IMG/VR virus record: IMGVR_UViG_3300047455_000203 | Location: 1 to 33,620 of that record | Reading direction: 5' to 3' (one strand) | Length of the DNA: 33,620 bases | DNA from: a virus | Shown: one piece after another, positions 7,565 through 17,221 of the stretch | Position numbering within the stretch: position 1 is the stretch's first letter | How the letters are laid out: each line of letters opens with the position of its first letter | The notes under the pieces: generated by a model | Database searches by the model: none | Seen by the model: only the letters and a program-made list of their open reading frames with translations | Told to the model about the DNA's origin: nothing | Program-made: the position numbers and the translations under genes

Positions 7565-8289
7565 TGCCTAACTATAACATTTCAGTTAAATCATCAAACT
7601 ATAATGTACTTTCTGATCCTCAGAAAAAATACAATGTAGGTGTTAACTATGAGATTCCCAGTAAGTATCTACAGTATGGTAATGAAATTCTTGATACTAC
7701 AAACTGGGTATTTGATGGTGTCACGACAGATTATCCCTTAGTTGATCAAGCAGGAGATGCATATACTCCTGTCAATGATCAGCAATTAATCGTTGCTGTT
7801 AATGGATTGGTTCAAGTTCCAGGAATTGATTATACTATTAGTGGTACAACTATTATCTTTAATACTGCACCAACTGCAGGAGATACGGTATATGTTGTAG
7901 GACTTTCTACAACAGCTGATTTAACAAGAACAATTAATTTTGTTATTGATTCTGGGTCTGCACCATTATCTTCTGGTATCAAAGGAGAAATGACATTAGA
8001 TGTTACTGGAGAGATTCAATCTTGGACTATCATTGGTGACCAAGATGGTCAAATTCAACTAGACATCGGAAAAGTTGACTATGCAAATTTTCCCAATTTT
8101 GCATCTATATGTGGCACTGAAAGACCACAGTTAGGAGATATTGCAAGTAACTCAGTCCAAAGAAAAAATACAAATACTACAATTTCATCTTGGAACAAAG
8201 CATTAAATGCTGGAGACCTTTTACAATTTGAAGTTGTCTACGCTATAAATATACAGAGGTGTATGGTTTCTATGAAACTGGCACTATAA
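7564..8289 (+). CDS. Fibre-associated virion protein with receptor-type C-terminal domain
   Basis: The product has 241 residues when started at the ATG that overlaps the upstream TGA (ATGA). The in-frame TTG at 7561 is ignored. Residues ~47-115 form a small module (WVFDGVTTDYPL...QQLIVAVNGLVQVPGIDYTI) of a type repeated in phage fibres. Residues ~124-240 have the pattern INFVIDSGSAPLSSGIKGEM...IQSWTIIGDQDGQIQLDI...SICGTERPQLGD...AGDLLQFEVV, a beta-rich domain I recognise from many phage tail fibre and adhesin C-termini. It probably sits at the tail surface. Confidence 0.75.
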   Translation: MPNYNISVKSSNYNVLSDPQKKYNVGVNYEIPSKYLQYGNEILDTTNWVFDGVTTDYPLVDQAGDAYTPVNDQQLIVAVNGLVQVPGIDYTISGTTIIFNTAPTAGDTVYVVGLSTTADLTRTINFVIDSGSAPLSSGIKGEMTLDVTGEIQSWTIIGDQDGQIQLDIGKVDYANFPNFASICGTERPQLGDIASNSVQRKNTNTTISSWNKALNAGDLLQFEVVYAINIQRCMVSMKLAL

Positions 8290-8295
8290 GCTTTG

Positions 8296-8303
8296 TATAA
8301 ATA
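8296..8303 (+). promoter_or_regulatory. T4-type late promoter TATAAATA
   Basis: A perfect TATAAATA begins 6 nt after the preceding stop and lies 38 nt before the ATG at 8342. A strong AAGGAG Shine-Dalgarno element occupies 8327-8332, 9 nt before the start. A probable strong late transcription unit for the 471-residue virion protein starts here and could end at the terminator at 9797-9826. Confidence 0.8.
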
Positions 8304-8341
8304 ACAATATCATAGGTAAGATATCCAAGGAGATCGTTTAG

Positions 8342-9757
8342 ATGGCACTTCTAGTCACAGACCAGGGTGAAATTGATTCGCTACGTACACTACTGAACGC
8401 GACTCATAAAATTCCCAGGAACTTAGTTCTAAAACTATACACCAGTAATACCACCCCTGCTGAATCGGATGTTCCATCAGTAGCAAATTACTACGAACCA
8501 TACGATGCCAGCAACTCTGCTGGTTATGGTGTATCCCCTTCTACGGGTTACCCAGACGTAATTAACAATCGTACTGAAGAAGATCAAGACTTCACCGAAC
8601 AGTATGGTATCCTTCTCAACGGTAACCGTTGGGATATTGGTACAACTTTAAATGCAGTTGCAACAGGAAGAACTGCCACAGGAACTTCTGGAACCTATGC
8701 AATTACAGTTAATGATGCTGCTGATATTAAAAAAGGAGACTATGCAGAAGGTGCTGGTATCCCTACAAACACCTATGTTGTTGATATCCAAGGTCTAGAT
8801 TTAGAGTTGAGTCAGCAATTGACTGCAAGTATGAGTACAACTGCAGTATCATTTGGTCGTGGTAGAACGACTGCTTCTTACCCTGAGCAAGTTTTCACAT
8901 TCAGTTCTGCTGCTGGTAGCGTTTACGGATATTACCTATCTCGTGCAAATAACATGCCTGTTGCATTACAAGGCGTAGTTGATGGTGGTAGTGTTGCTAC
9001 CGGATCTCAAATTACTAAGTCTGGTTGTAAAGGTGTTATTGGTAATAACTATGTTAACCTTCTTGATGTTGATGTAACTCCAACAATTACTTCTGGTGTT
9101 TCCGGAACGTATGAAATTGCAGTTGACTCCGCAACTGGTGTTGCTATTGGTCAGAGAGTTACTGGTACTGGTATTGCAGCACAAACTCGTGTTGTTGGTA
9201 TTTCAGGAACATCAATTTACCTAGACAAAGCACTTACTGGTGCTGCTTCTGGTACTGCAACATTCCAAGTTAATGTCGCAGAAAATCTAACTGTTGGCAT
9301 GGCAATTTCTCAAACTGCAACTCCAAATGGTATTGCTGCAACAACAACTATTGTTGGTATTGATCTAGAAACTAAAACCGGTGAAATCGGTCCTCGTGTA
9401 TATCTAAGTGAATTGCTAGTTGATAACATTCAGGTATCTAACGGTAATGACGCAATTCTATATGATTACTCTATTGTCACTTCAGACCCCGGTGGCAGTG
9501 CTTTAGATCATAATCTAAATCCTGGCGATGTTATCTACATTGCACAAGGTTCTAGTAGCTCTATCCCTGCTGCACACTACACCGTATTTGAGACTCCAAC
9601 GTCATCAACATTTACCACAACTCCTGCTTTATCAGGAACTGGTGATGCGACTCTTTACTCCAGTATTTTCTTTGCAGAAAGATTTACTAATGGTCCATAC
9701 GCTATTCAAAACAACGGTGACCAAATTAAGGTTACTCTAAACGTCAGCCTAGACTGA
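8342..9757 (+). CDS. Virion structural protein with inserted Ig-like repeat modules
   Basis: The product is 471 residues. Its N-terminal region (GEIDSLRTLLNATHKIPRNLVLKLYTSNTTPAESDV) and the closing segment (FFAERFTNGPYAIQNNGDQIKVTLNVSLD) look like the two ends of one conserved phage virion domain. Between them are three related modules of ~60 residues: GTYAITVNDAADIKKGDYAE..., GTYEIAVDSATGVAIGQRVTG... and NVAENLTVGMAISQTA..., each followed by a G-I-x-x-x-T-x-V-x-x-I core. Such modules are often decorations on virion surfaces. It stands alone between a late promoter and a terminator, suggesting a separately tuned and possibly abundant protein. Its T4 counterpart is not apparent. Confidence 0.8.
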   Translation: MALLVTDQGEIDSLRTLLNATHKIPRNLVLKLYTSNTTPAESDVPSVANYYEPYDASNSAGYGVSPSTGYPDVINNRTEEDQDFTEQYGILLNGNRWDIGTTLNAVATGRTATGTSGTYAITVNDAADIKKGDYAEGAGIPTNTYVVDIQGLDLELSQQLTASMSTTAVSFGRGRTTASYPEQVFTFSSAAGSVYGYYLSRANNMPVALQGVVDGGSVATGSQITKSGCKGVIGNNYVNLLDVDVTPTITSGVSGTYEIAVDSATGVAIGQRVTGTGIAAQTRVVGISGTSIYLDKALTGAASGTATFQVNVAENLTVGMAISQTATPNGIAATTTIVGIDLETKTGEIGPRVYLSELLVDNIQVSNGNDAILYDYSIVTSDPGGSALDHNLNPGDVIYIAQGSSSSIPAAHYTVFETPTSSTFTTTPALSGTGDATLYSSIFFAERFTNGPYAIQNNGDQIKVTLNVSLD

Positions 9758-9796
9758 CCCTATATACTAGAGACCCAGTTTTTAGTTATCTTTTGT

Positions 9797-9826
9797 GGGG
9801 GTTGCAATTTTGCAATCCTCATTTTT
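9797..9826 (+). terminator. Rho-independent terminator
   Basis: The arms GGGGGTTGC (9797-9805) and GCAATCCTC (9812-9820) pair over nine positions with two G-U wobbles, around a six-base loop AATTTT. The stem is followed by A and five T (9822-9826). It lies 39 nt after the stop of the 471-residue virion gene and 15 nt before the giant gene, so it would insulate the two. Confidence 0.8.
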
Positions 9827-9841
9827 AATGCTTGTTAGTGT

Positions 9842-12800
9842 ATGTCCGTTTATTCCTATAATACACAAGGAATATTTCCATCAATCATTCGCGCTGCGAG
9901 TGAGGGTTTGGGCAGCTTTTCATATGTTTATGAACCAAGTATCATTGATCGGTACAATGAACTTGATTATGGATCATTAGCATTTAACCCAACTCCAGTA
10001 ACTGCAACTGAAACTGTAGCAGTAGATAATTTAAATGCTACTTTAACAAATACATTTTTAACAGATTCAGGGACAGGCACAGGACGGACAGGTGGATTTA
10101 ATATTGGTAGACATATTAGATTCAATAGTGCTAATAAACCTAGAACAGTAGAATTTAGTTTACCAAACAATATCAATTCTTCACTGACCTTTGAGGTAAT
10201 TAGAGGTAATGATATCAATGGTGGGGAAGATCCCGATACTGTTGCCGAGAGTTTAAACTTAGAGTATTATGATGGAAGTTCGTGGACTTCTATTGATACT
10301 GTAGTAGCGCATAATGACGCTACATTTAATGCTTTAAAATCTGTAGAGATTACAATTCCTTCTGTAGCGAGAACAGCAGGTACACAATTTAGATTAATAC
10401 AACTAGATCATAGTGGAAACGATTGGGATCACTATGGATTAAAATCAGTAACATATACACATACAACAACTCCAGTATTACCAACAATAAATTTTGGTAA
10501 TATTTCAGATATCAATGCCACACTAGAAGATTACGGCAGAGTTGTTTATGTAACTAATGTAGAATCTTTCGGATTTGTTAAAGTTGTTAGTGAAGCGTCT
10601 TGGAAGGCGACTAGCACTTACGAAGGTAGAGGCATTGCGTTTACCTTTGGTAGACAGACTTCACCAGCAGTATACGGTTATATCGTTGACGGAAAAGTCA
10701 AGGGTCTTAGTGGTACAAGCACAGAGGTATTTTCTCCGAAGCACAATGGTGTTGGAAGTACCTCTGTACTTGGACAATCGCCTATCGGTATTGGTGTTGG
10801 CATATTTGGTTCTGGTACTCTATTTACGATTGCAAGTACAGACGATGCATTCGTATCAACATGGACTAGTAGCGGATATATTAGCAAGGTTACAGGTACT
10901 GCAAGAGATATTACTCTTGTACATGAAACAGGATTTGGAGATCTATTCACCCTATCTAATGGACAGCAACGCGCTACAAATGCGTTCGTTGGATCTGGTG
11001 GACTTAAACTGGTTAGCAGAAAACCAGAACTTCCCGAACTATCAGACGAAAAACATACAGAAAGATACATCAATGATAGTATCATTGAATTCTCTAAGGC
11101 AGACTATGGTTATCTAACTATATGTCATCCAAGTGATATTGAAGATGTATCAGGAACATTATCCGGAACATCTTCTGGATGTATTGTACGTGTAGGATCA
11201 ACTGCAAGTATTGATCCAGGAACAACTTATGGTGTAAGTCTAGGTGCTAATGCTCCTAGTAACTTTATTGACTATGGTCTAATATCAGAACCTGCTTCAC
11301 CACAGGTAGACTTTGGTAATATCTTAATTACTAGCAATCTTATTCCGTTTGGATTGTTCCATCTTGATCCAGAAAATGGAGCGCAGTTTGCGTTTAATCC
11401 AACTTGGACAAGTAGAGGATACATCAGTAAACTTACTGGTGAAGCTAGTGTTCCTCTGGATGTATCCGTATTTGGTAAAGGAACCATCAGGAAACTTGGT
11501 GGTGATTCTATTACCAACTTTGCTCTGTTGCAACCAGGTGATGGTTTATTCGGATTCCGTAGTGATACTGAGATTGGTATTACTGCTGGAATTACCGGAA
11601 CAGGATTTATTCCAACTCTTAGTGGCGTTGCAGAATCCGTTACCTTTAATCCAGAAGAAAAAGATTTATTGTTCTCTCTTATTGGAGAGGCAACATTCTC
11701 CTTTAATCCCAACTGGATTGGTAGTGGTGTTCTATTCACTCTACAAACTGCAGTTGAGAAAACTGTATATGACTATGTTGGATCTGGAAGAATCTTCGGA
11801 TTTAATAATCTTGAAGAGAAGAAAGTATACGATTACAACTGCAGTTCTATCGTTCCTTTCCCAGAGAACGACTATGGATTTATTATCAACACAGGAGCAA
11901 TTGCATGTGTTGATGTTGACGGTGTTATTTCTGCGAGTGAAACAACAACGTCTGGATGTATCAAGGTACTTAATACACTAACGATTGATCAAGGTGTTAC
12001 TTATTCTGTAAGACCTCAAAATACTATTGCATCTAATGTCTTAGATTATGGATTAACTTCAGAGAACGCAGCTCCTCTTGCAGACTTTGGAGATATTCTT
12101 GGTACTCCACGTCTCGGAATGCCTGGATGTATTTACGGTCATATTGATATTACAGGTGCATCTGTTAATAGTCTTGCACCTAACTGGATATCTCGGGGTG
12201 GCATTAGTATCTTCGGTGAAGGTAGAGTTCCTCTTGATGTCACTGTATTTGGTTCAGGAAACATCAAAGCACTTGGTGGTGATTCTATTACCAACTTCAG
12301 TCTACTACAACCAGGTGATGGTTTATTCGGATTCCATAGTGAATCTCAGATTGGAATTGGCGTTGGTATATTTGGCGATGGATTTATCCCGACTCTCAGT
12401 GGTGCTGCAGATTCGGTTACCTTCAACCCAGACGAAAGAGATCTTTTATTCTCCTTTACTGGAGAAGCAACGTTTGCATTCAATCCCAACTGGATTGGTA
12501 GTGGTGTTCTATTCACGCTACAAACTGCAGTTGAAAGAACTGTATATGATTACGTTGGTTCTGGTGGACTCTTTGGATTTAACAACCTTGAGGAAGTCAA
12601 GGTTTACAGTTACAACTGTAGTTCTATTGCACCATTTACCGAACCAGATTACGGATTTATTATTGATCCAAATGCAGTTTCTTGTGTTGATGTTGACGGT
12701 GTTATTTCTACAGATACCACATCTGCAACTGGATGCACCAAGGTACTCAATTCGTTAGCAGTTGATCCTGGTGTTACTTACACCATTACTCCACAATACA

Positions 12801-15800
12801 CAGTTCCATCTTCTACTCTGGATTATGGATTTGTTGCAGAGAATGCTTCACCTCTGGTTGATCATGGTCATATTCTTGGAACTCCAAGACAAGGATTACC
12901 TGCATGTATCTACGGTCAGATTGATATCTTTGGAGTTAGTGATGTTAAATTCACTCCAAATTATAATGGTCGTGGATTTATTGATATTAGTGGTGTTGCA
13001 ATCTCCCCACTATTTGCTAGTGAAATTGGTAGTGGTCAGATCAAACTTGGCGGAAATTCCAAGACTAACTTCAGTCTACTACAACCAGGTGATGGTTTAT
13101 TCGGATTCCGTAGTGATACTGAAATTGGTATTACCGTTGGTATTAAGGGAACAGGAACTTTATTTGGATATACAGGAACAGCAGAGTCTACTACTTCAGT
13201 TCCTCCTACCGAAGAACCAATTTTCACATTCGTTGGAACATCTGGAGATCCTGCAATCCTTCTTGCACACGAAGGCACCGGTTCTCTATTCGCAATTAGT
13301 GGTGGAGATCTTAGAGTTCAGTATGCATATGAGACTACTGGTTCTATTACTCTATGTTCCAAGAAACCAGAACTCAGTGAACTTTCAGAAGAGAAGCATA
13401 CTGAAGTTTACAGTATGGATCTCTGTAGAGATGAACCTGAACTTGATTATGGAAGAATCGTTGATCTTTCTGCAAATAGTGTATGTCTTGATGTTGATGG
13501 AGTTGTCTCTACAAATACCACATCGTCTTCTGGATGCACAAAGGTAACTCTAGGATCTACATTATCAATTGATCCTGGAGTAACTTATACATTAACTGCA
13601 TTTACAACTGTACCAACAGTATTCGCAGACTATCAAGATGTATCAGATCCACAAGATGGACTGACAGATTACGGACATATTCTTGATACTACTGGTCTTG
13701 TCTGTCCGTTCGGTCAACTTGATTCACTCAAGGGTACACTGGTTGAGAAGTATTCTCGCGACACTTCTCTCTTTACCGAGAGTACAGTTATCAAGATTGT
13801 TGGAGAAGCATTCATTGTTGTTCCTCCACAATGGAACAATATATCTCCACCGATTCTTGTTCGCAATGCAGCGATTCCATTATTCAGTCTACGAACATTT
13901 GGTGGTGGATCTCTATTCGGATTCGGTGGTGCTACAGAAAGCAGAAGATACTCACCAGACGAAGTACAACTTCTATTCAAAGTATCTCCTGGTCCATTCA
14001 GCAGATTTGTTACTTACGACTGGCAACCTTCTTGGGTATCTCAAGGTACAATTCCAGTTTCTGGAATTGCAGAAACTCCAAGGGCAAGAATATTTACAGG
14101 ATTTGGTTCACTATTCGGAATCAATGGTGCAGCGGAAGCAGTATCATTCAATCCACCAGATATTACCACAGACATCAAACTATCTGGTGTTCTCACAGAA
14201 AGCTTTACTATTCCATACACAGGAACAGGAAGTCTATTCACTGTTAATAATCTGGTTGAACGTGTACTTGTTCATCACTTTGTATTTGGAACTATCAACG
14301 TTTCTGGTGTTGCTGCAACTCCAAGAGCAAGAGACTTTATTGGATCTGGTGCTATCTTCTCTAACGGAATTAGTTCCGAAGCGATTACCAGAAAACTTCC
14401 AGAGTTTACAGCACATATCAAACTTGGTGGTACATCCGAAGAAGTATTCTCCGCCAATCCACCAGAAGAAGGTACTGAAATCAGACTATCTGGAGATACA
14501 ACTCCTCAAATCCTTACATTTGCAGAGCAACCATTTGGAGTTATTCCTGTCAGTGGTATTGCCAAGACACATTATGTTCCAAGTGTTGTTGGTACTGGTA
14601 CATTCAGGAAGTTCTCTGGTGCATCCGAATCTCTCACTGTCAACCCAGACGAGAGGCAAATGCTCTTCTCCTTTACAGGAGAAGGAAGCGAGACTCATAC
14701 CGAGAATTACTTCGGTATTCAGAAGACAATCAGAATTCGCAGAGGTGCGCTATCTGACTTTGAGACCTTTGATTGGCAACCATCTTGGGTTGTTACTGGT
14801 ACTATCCCAGTTAGTGGTGAAGCAAAAACAAACTTCAGTCTACTACACAATGGTTCTGGTTCACTCAAAACACTCTCCGGATCTGCAGAATCTCTTACTG
14901 TCAATCCAGAAGAGAGACAGATGCTCTTCTCGTTTACCGGAACGAGAATTGCAGAGACTACATCTATTGTTGAATTTAGTACTGGTTCTCTATTCGGAAT
15001 TGGTGGTCTATCAGAATCCTTCACTGCATCGCCAGAACTACAAGCTGACCTAAGAGTTTCTGGTGTTGTATTTGTACGATATGTTCCCAATAACATTGGA
15101 TCGGGTAACATCTTCGCCATTAATGGTGTTGCAGAATCTGTAACGTTTAATCCAGATGAACGTCAGATGCTCTTCTCCTTCATTGGGGAAGCATCAGAAT
15201 CCTTCAGTGTTGCTGAGATCAAACAAGTTGAGATTGATATCACTGGAGATGGTGAAGAAATCTTCTCTGCAGTATATACAGGTTCTGGTTCTACTCAAAT
15301 TTCTGGTGTTGTTACAGAGAAATTTGTTCCGAACAACATTGGATCTGGTAATATCTTTGCTCTTGCAGGTAGTGCTGAATCTATTACCTTTAACCCAGAC
15401 GAGAAGCAAATGCTCTTCTCCTTTACAGGAGAAGGTACAGAAAGAATTCTTGTCAGAGAAATCAGTCAAGGTGGAACATTTACATTCTCTGGTACATCTG
15501 GAGATCCATTACTTACATTCGCAGAACAACCATTTGTTCAGACGAAGATCAGTGGCAAGGTATTCTTCACCACTCATCGCAGTATTATTGGTACTGGTTC
15601 ACTCTTCGGATTTGGTGGAGTATCAGAATCTACTGGAGTTGTACCGCAGACAGAACAAGTTCTGTTCAAGGTCTCTGGAGATTCTATCAACAAAATCTCC
15701 GTACTACATATTGGTTCTGGTTCACTCAGAAAACTATCGGGATCTGCAGAATCGGTTACCTTCAATCCAGACGAGAGGCAAATGCTCTTCTCGTTCATTG

Positions 15801-16360
15801 GTGCGGGAACAGAAAATACAACTGCAAGAGAAGTCAGTCAGGGTGGACTATTCAAGGCATCCGGAGAAGCTGGTGTTCTTGTCAGATTTGCACATACTGG
15901 AGAAGGAACAATTCCTCTCAGTGGAAATGCAACTACTACAAGAGCAAGAGATTTTGTTGGGTTTGGTATTATCCCAACTCTATCTGGTGCAGCAGAATCT
16001 CTCACTGTCAACCCAGACGAGAGACAAATGCTCTTCTCGTTTGCGGGAGAAAGAATATCAGAAAAAATTACCGCAAGAGAACTTGGTACTCCTGGCAAAT
16101 TTACACTTCAAGGAACATCCGGAGATCCATTACTTACATTCTCTGAGCAACCATTCGTTAAAATTAACGTTAATGGTATTAGTACGAGTATCAGATCCCG
16201 TGCTTATGCCGGATCTGGAACGTTGTTCGGATTTATTAATGGAGATGAGGCATTTGCACGTGCTCCTTATATTGCAAGTGGTTCAATCGCAATTAGTGGA
16301 TTTGGAATTGTACAAGTTGAGTTGTTCCAACCACCTCGCACATATGTTTGGATGATTTAA
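9842..16360 (+). CDS. Giant repeat-containing virion protein
   Basis: The product has 2172 residues with no signal peptide or membrane segment. Residues ~45-210 look like a discoidin/carbohydrate-binding-type sandwich (RTVEFSLPNN...YYDGSSWTSIDTV...GTQFRLIQLDHSG). Residues ~420-1290 contain four long units of ~256-266 residues, each opening with DYG-x-(I/L) and rich in paired Cys motifs such as C-x-D-V-D-G. Residues ~1290-2150 are shorter ~82-residue units with the consensus GSGSLFxxxGxxES...NPDERQMLFSFxGEG. The C-terminus is ELFQPPRTYVWMI. Such length and repetition suit a long fibre or virion-surface filament. ATG at 9842 has no clear Shine-Dalgarno element. I know of no T4 homologue. Confidence 0.85.
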   Translation: MSVYSYNTQGIFPSIIRAASEGLGSFSYVYEPSIIDRYNELDYGSLAFNPTPVTATETVAVDNLNATLTNTFLTDSGTGTGRTGGFNIGRHIRFNSANKPRTVEFSLPNNINSSLTFEVIRGNDINGGEDPDTVAESLNLEYYDGSSWTSIDTVVAHNDATFNALKSVEITIPSVARTAGTQFRLIQLDHSGNDWDHYGLKSVTYTHTTTPVLPTINFGNISDINATLEDYGRVVYVTNVESFGFVKVVSEASWKATSTYEGRGIAFTFGRQTSPAVYGYIVDGKVKGLSGTSTEVFSPKHNGVGSTSVLGQSPIGIGVGIFGSGTLFTIASTDDAFVSTWTSSGYISKVTGTARDITLVHETGFGDLFTLSNGQQRATNAFVGSGGLKLVSRKPELPELSDEKHTERYINDSIIEFSKADYGYLTICHPSDIEDVSGTLSGTSSGCIVRVGSTASIDPGTTYGVSLGANAPSNFIDYGLISEPASPQVDFGNILITSNLIPFGLFHLDPENGAQFAFNPTWTSRGYISKLTGEASVPLDVSVFGKGTIRKLGGDSITNFALLQPGDGLFGFRSDTEIGITAGITGTGFIPTLSGVAESVTFNPEEKDLLFSLIGEATFSFNPNWIGSGVLFTLQTAVEKTVYDYVGSGRIFGFNNLEEKKVYDYNCSSIVPFPENDYGFIINTGAIACVDVDGVISASETTTSGCIKVLNTLTIDQGVTYSVRPQNTIASNVLDYGLTSENAAPLADFGDILGTPRLGMPGCIYGHIDITGASVNSLAPNWISRGGISIFGEGRVPLDVTVFGSGNIKALGGDSITNFSLLQPGDGLFGFHSESQIGIGVGIFGDGFIPTLSGAADSVTFNPDERDLLFSFTGEATFAFNPNWIGSGVLFTLQTAVERTVYDYVGSGGLFGFNNLEEVKVYSYNCSSIAPFTEPDYGFIIDPNAVSCVDVDGVISTDTTSATGCTKVLNSLAVDPGVTYTITPQYTVPSSTLDYGFVAENASPLVDHGHILGTPRQGLPACIYGQIDIFGVSDVKFTPNYNGRGFIDISGVAISPLFASEIGSGQIKLGGNSKTNFSLLQPGDGLFGFRSDTEIGITVGIKGTGTLFGYTGTAESTTSVPPTEEPIFTFVGTSGDPAILLAHEGTGSLFAISGGDLRVQYAYETTGSITLCSKKPELSELSEEKHTEVYSMDLCRDEPELDYGRIVDLSANSVCLDVDGVVSTNTTSSSGCTKVTLGSTLSIDPGVTYTLTAFTTVPTVFADYQDVSDPQDGLTDYGHILDTTGLVCPFGQLDSLKGTLVEKYSRDTSLFTESTVIKIVGEAFIVVPPQWNNISPPILVRNAAIPLFSLRTFGGGSLFGFGGATESRRYSPDEVQLLFKVSPGPFSRFVTYDWQPSWVSQGTIPVSGIAETPRARIFTGFGSLFGINGAAEAVSFNPPDITTDIKLSGVLTESFTIPYTGTGSLFTVNNLVERVLVHHFVFGTINVSGVAATPRARDFIGSGAIFSNGISSEAITRKLPEFTAHIKLGGTSEEVFSANPPEEGTEIRLSGDTTPQILTFAEQPFGVIPVSGIAKTHYVPSVVGTGTFRKFSGASESLTVNPDERQMLFSFTGEGSETHTENYFGIQKTIRIRRGALSDFETFDWQPSWVVTGTIPVSGEAKTNFSLLHNGSGSLKTLSGSAESLTVNPEERQMLFSFTGTRIAETTSIVEFSTGSLFGIGGLSESFTASPELQADLRVSGVVFVRYVPNNIGSGNIFAINGVAESVTFNPDERQMLFSFIGEASESFSVAEIKQVEIDITGDGEEIFSAVYTGSGSTQISGVVTEKFVPNNIGSGNIFALAGSAESITFNPDEKQMLFSFTGEGTERILVREISQGGTFTFSGTSGDPLLTFAEQPFVQTKISGKVFFTTHRSIIGTGSLFGFGGVSESTGVVPQTEQVLFKVSGDSINKISVLHIGSGSLRKLSGSAESVTFNPDERQMLFSFIGAGTENTTAREVSQGGLFKASGEAGVLVRFAHTGEGTIPLSGNATTTRARDFVGFGIIPTLSGAAESLTVNPDERQMLFSFAGERISEKITARELGTPGKFTLQGTSGDPLLTFSEQPFVKINVNGISTSIRSRAYAGSGTLFGFINGDEAFARAPYIASGSIAISGFGIVQVELFQPPRTYVWMI
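11102..13444 (+). repeat. Tandem ~770-800 bp coding super-repeats in the giant gene
   Basis: Three complete units start at the DYG codons at 11102, 11870 and 12647, and a partial fourth starts at 13445 (spacings 768, 777 and 798 bp). DNA identity is locally very high. One 28-nt stretch (starting CAACCAGGTGATGG, encoding QPGDGLFGF) is identical at 11531, 12308 and 13082. The arrangement indicates expansion by unequal recombination within one reading frame. Confidence 0.8.
14642..16050 (+). repeat. ~82-residue short repeats in the giant gene (NPDERQMLFSF)
   Basis: The motif NP(D/E)E(R/K)QMLFSF recurs at protein residues 1601, 1688, 1770, 1851, 1975 and 2057 (Asn codons at 14642, 14903, 15149, 15392, 15764 and 16010). 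Spacing is 81-87 residues except for one gap of 124. Divergent copies occur in the upstream long units (for example NPEEKDLLFSL near 11650). DNA in the motif core is nearly identical between copies. Confidence 0.8.
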
Positions 16361-16363
16361 TTC

Positions 16364-16371
16364 TATAAATA
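16364..16371 (+). promoter_or_regulatory. T4-type late promoter TATAAATA
   Basis: A perfect TATAAATA begins 3 nt after the stop of the giant gene, 26 nt before the ATG at 16398. It probably drives the coupled genes 16398-17221 and perhaps the long fibre gene at 17233. Confidence 0.75.
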
Positions 16372-16397
16372 GATCATAGAAAAACTGTGCGCTAATA

Positions 16398-16856
16398 ATG
16401 ACCACTCAGGTACAATTTAGAAAGGGCACAACTTCCGAACACGCACTATTTACAGGTGCGTTAGCTGAACTTACGGTAGATACCGATAAAAAAACAGCGG
16501 TTGTACATGATGGTAGTGATATTGGGGGGTTTGAACTCCAACGAACGAGATGGGAAGTTGTCAATACAGATACAAGTTTATCATGCGGACTTAGATGGTT
16601 AATTGATACTAGTGCAAGTGCGCTATCATTAACTATGCCATTTGAATCAGCGGGAGTTGTTCCTCACGTTGGTGATGTGCTGGAACTAGTTGATTTTAAA
16701 GCAACATGGGCTATAAATAATGTCACGCTAACAGCCAGTAATGGACAGCTATTTTTGAATAAATTTGGAAATACCGATAGCGTATTTGTTTTAGATGTTG
16801 CTGGTTTATATGTTCAGTTTATCTGGGACGGAATTTACTGGAGGATCTTAGCATGA
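16398..16856 (+). CDS. Fibre protein with Mtd N-terminal-like domain
   Basis: The product is 152 residues. Residues 3-50 (VQFRKGTTSEHALFTGALAELTVDTDKKTAVVHDGSD) match the pattern RRGTTAEHAAFTGALGELTVDT...VVHDG of the Mtd N-terminal domain, a trimeric beta module that anchors phage receptor-binding proteins. The remaining ~100 residues end in AGLYVQFIWDGIYWRILA, a compact beta-rich fold often found as a fibre tip. The stop overlaps the next ATG (ATGA). It is likely a short fibre or a baseplate decoration. Confidence 0.8.
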   Translation: MTTQVQFRKGTTSEHALFTGALAELTVDTDKKTAVVHDGSDIGGFELQRTRWEVVNTDTSLSCGLRWLIDTSASALSLTMPFESAGVVPHVGDVLELVDFKATWAINNVTLTASNGQLFLNKFGNTDSVFVLDVAGLYVQFIWDGIYWRILA

Positions 16857-17221
16857 GTTTATATCTTAGTGCAAGTACTGCAACACAAGAACAAAATGTT
16901 GCAAATTCAAATGACTTTACCGTACACGCTCTGAGAAGAGATAAGGACGGTATGCTTCATTATACTAATGCGAGATCAACTGAAGACGTAGTTTACGATT
17001 TTCATAGAACTGATGGAGAAGAATATAAAGATTTTCTCCAAGGAACTGAATATGTGGATGCGACACCTAATGTTGCAAGACAATATTCAAATGATACCGA
17101 TGATAAATACCAACAGTTCAGGTTTGATTTCAGACGCTTGACATATTTCATTGATGATGATGGTTACTTAGTTGCAAGACTAAATAAATCATATGATCAT
17201 AACACTCAAGGACCTAAGTAA
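16853..17221 (+). CDS. Small virion-region protein, unknown function
   Basis: This 122-residue product is translationally coupled to the upstream Mtd-N-like gene by a 4-nt overlap, and 11 nt separate it from the long fibre gene. It is charged, with a repeated aromatic/acidic character (DKDGMLHYTNARST, DFLQGTEYVDATPNV, FDFRRLTYFIDDDGYLVARLNKSY). It contains no signal peptide or membrane segment. The context argues for a tail or fibre connector, but no domain is recognisable to me. Confidence 0.7.
   Translation: MSLYLSASTATQEQNVANSNDFTVHALRRDKDGMLHYTNARSTEDVVYDFHRTDGEEYKDFLQGTEYVDATPNVARQYSNDTDDKYQQFRFDFRRLTYFIDDDGYLVARLNKSYDHNTQGPK

Noticed and set aside
8244-8251. Perfect TATAAATA within a coding region
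   Set aside because: It lies 90 nt before the next gene, inside the 7564-8289 gene, and a better site follows at 8296. It could still act as a weak second start but I did not list it.
13683-15053. 456-codon open frame on the + strand in another phase, with a second 399-codon frame at 15156-16355
   Set aside because: Both lie wholly within the giant repeat protein. Repeated codon patterns remove stops from the second frame, and the products are Leu/Ser/Gln-rich without domain motifs.
16712-16719. Perfect TATAAATA inside the Mtd-N-like gene
   Set aside because: It sits 141 nt before the next ATG within coding sequence and has no Shine-Dalgarno or start nearby; probably chance in AT-rich codons.
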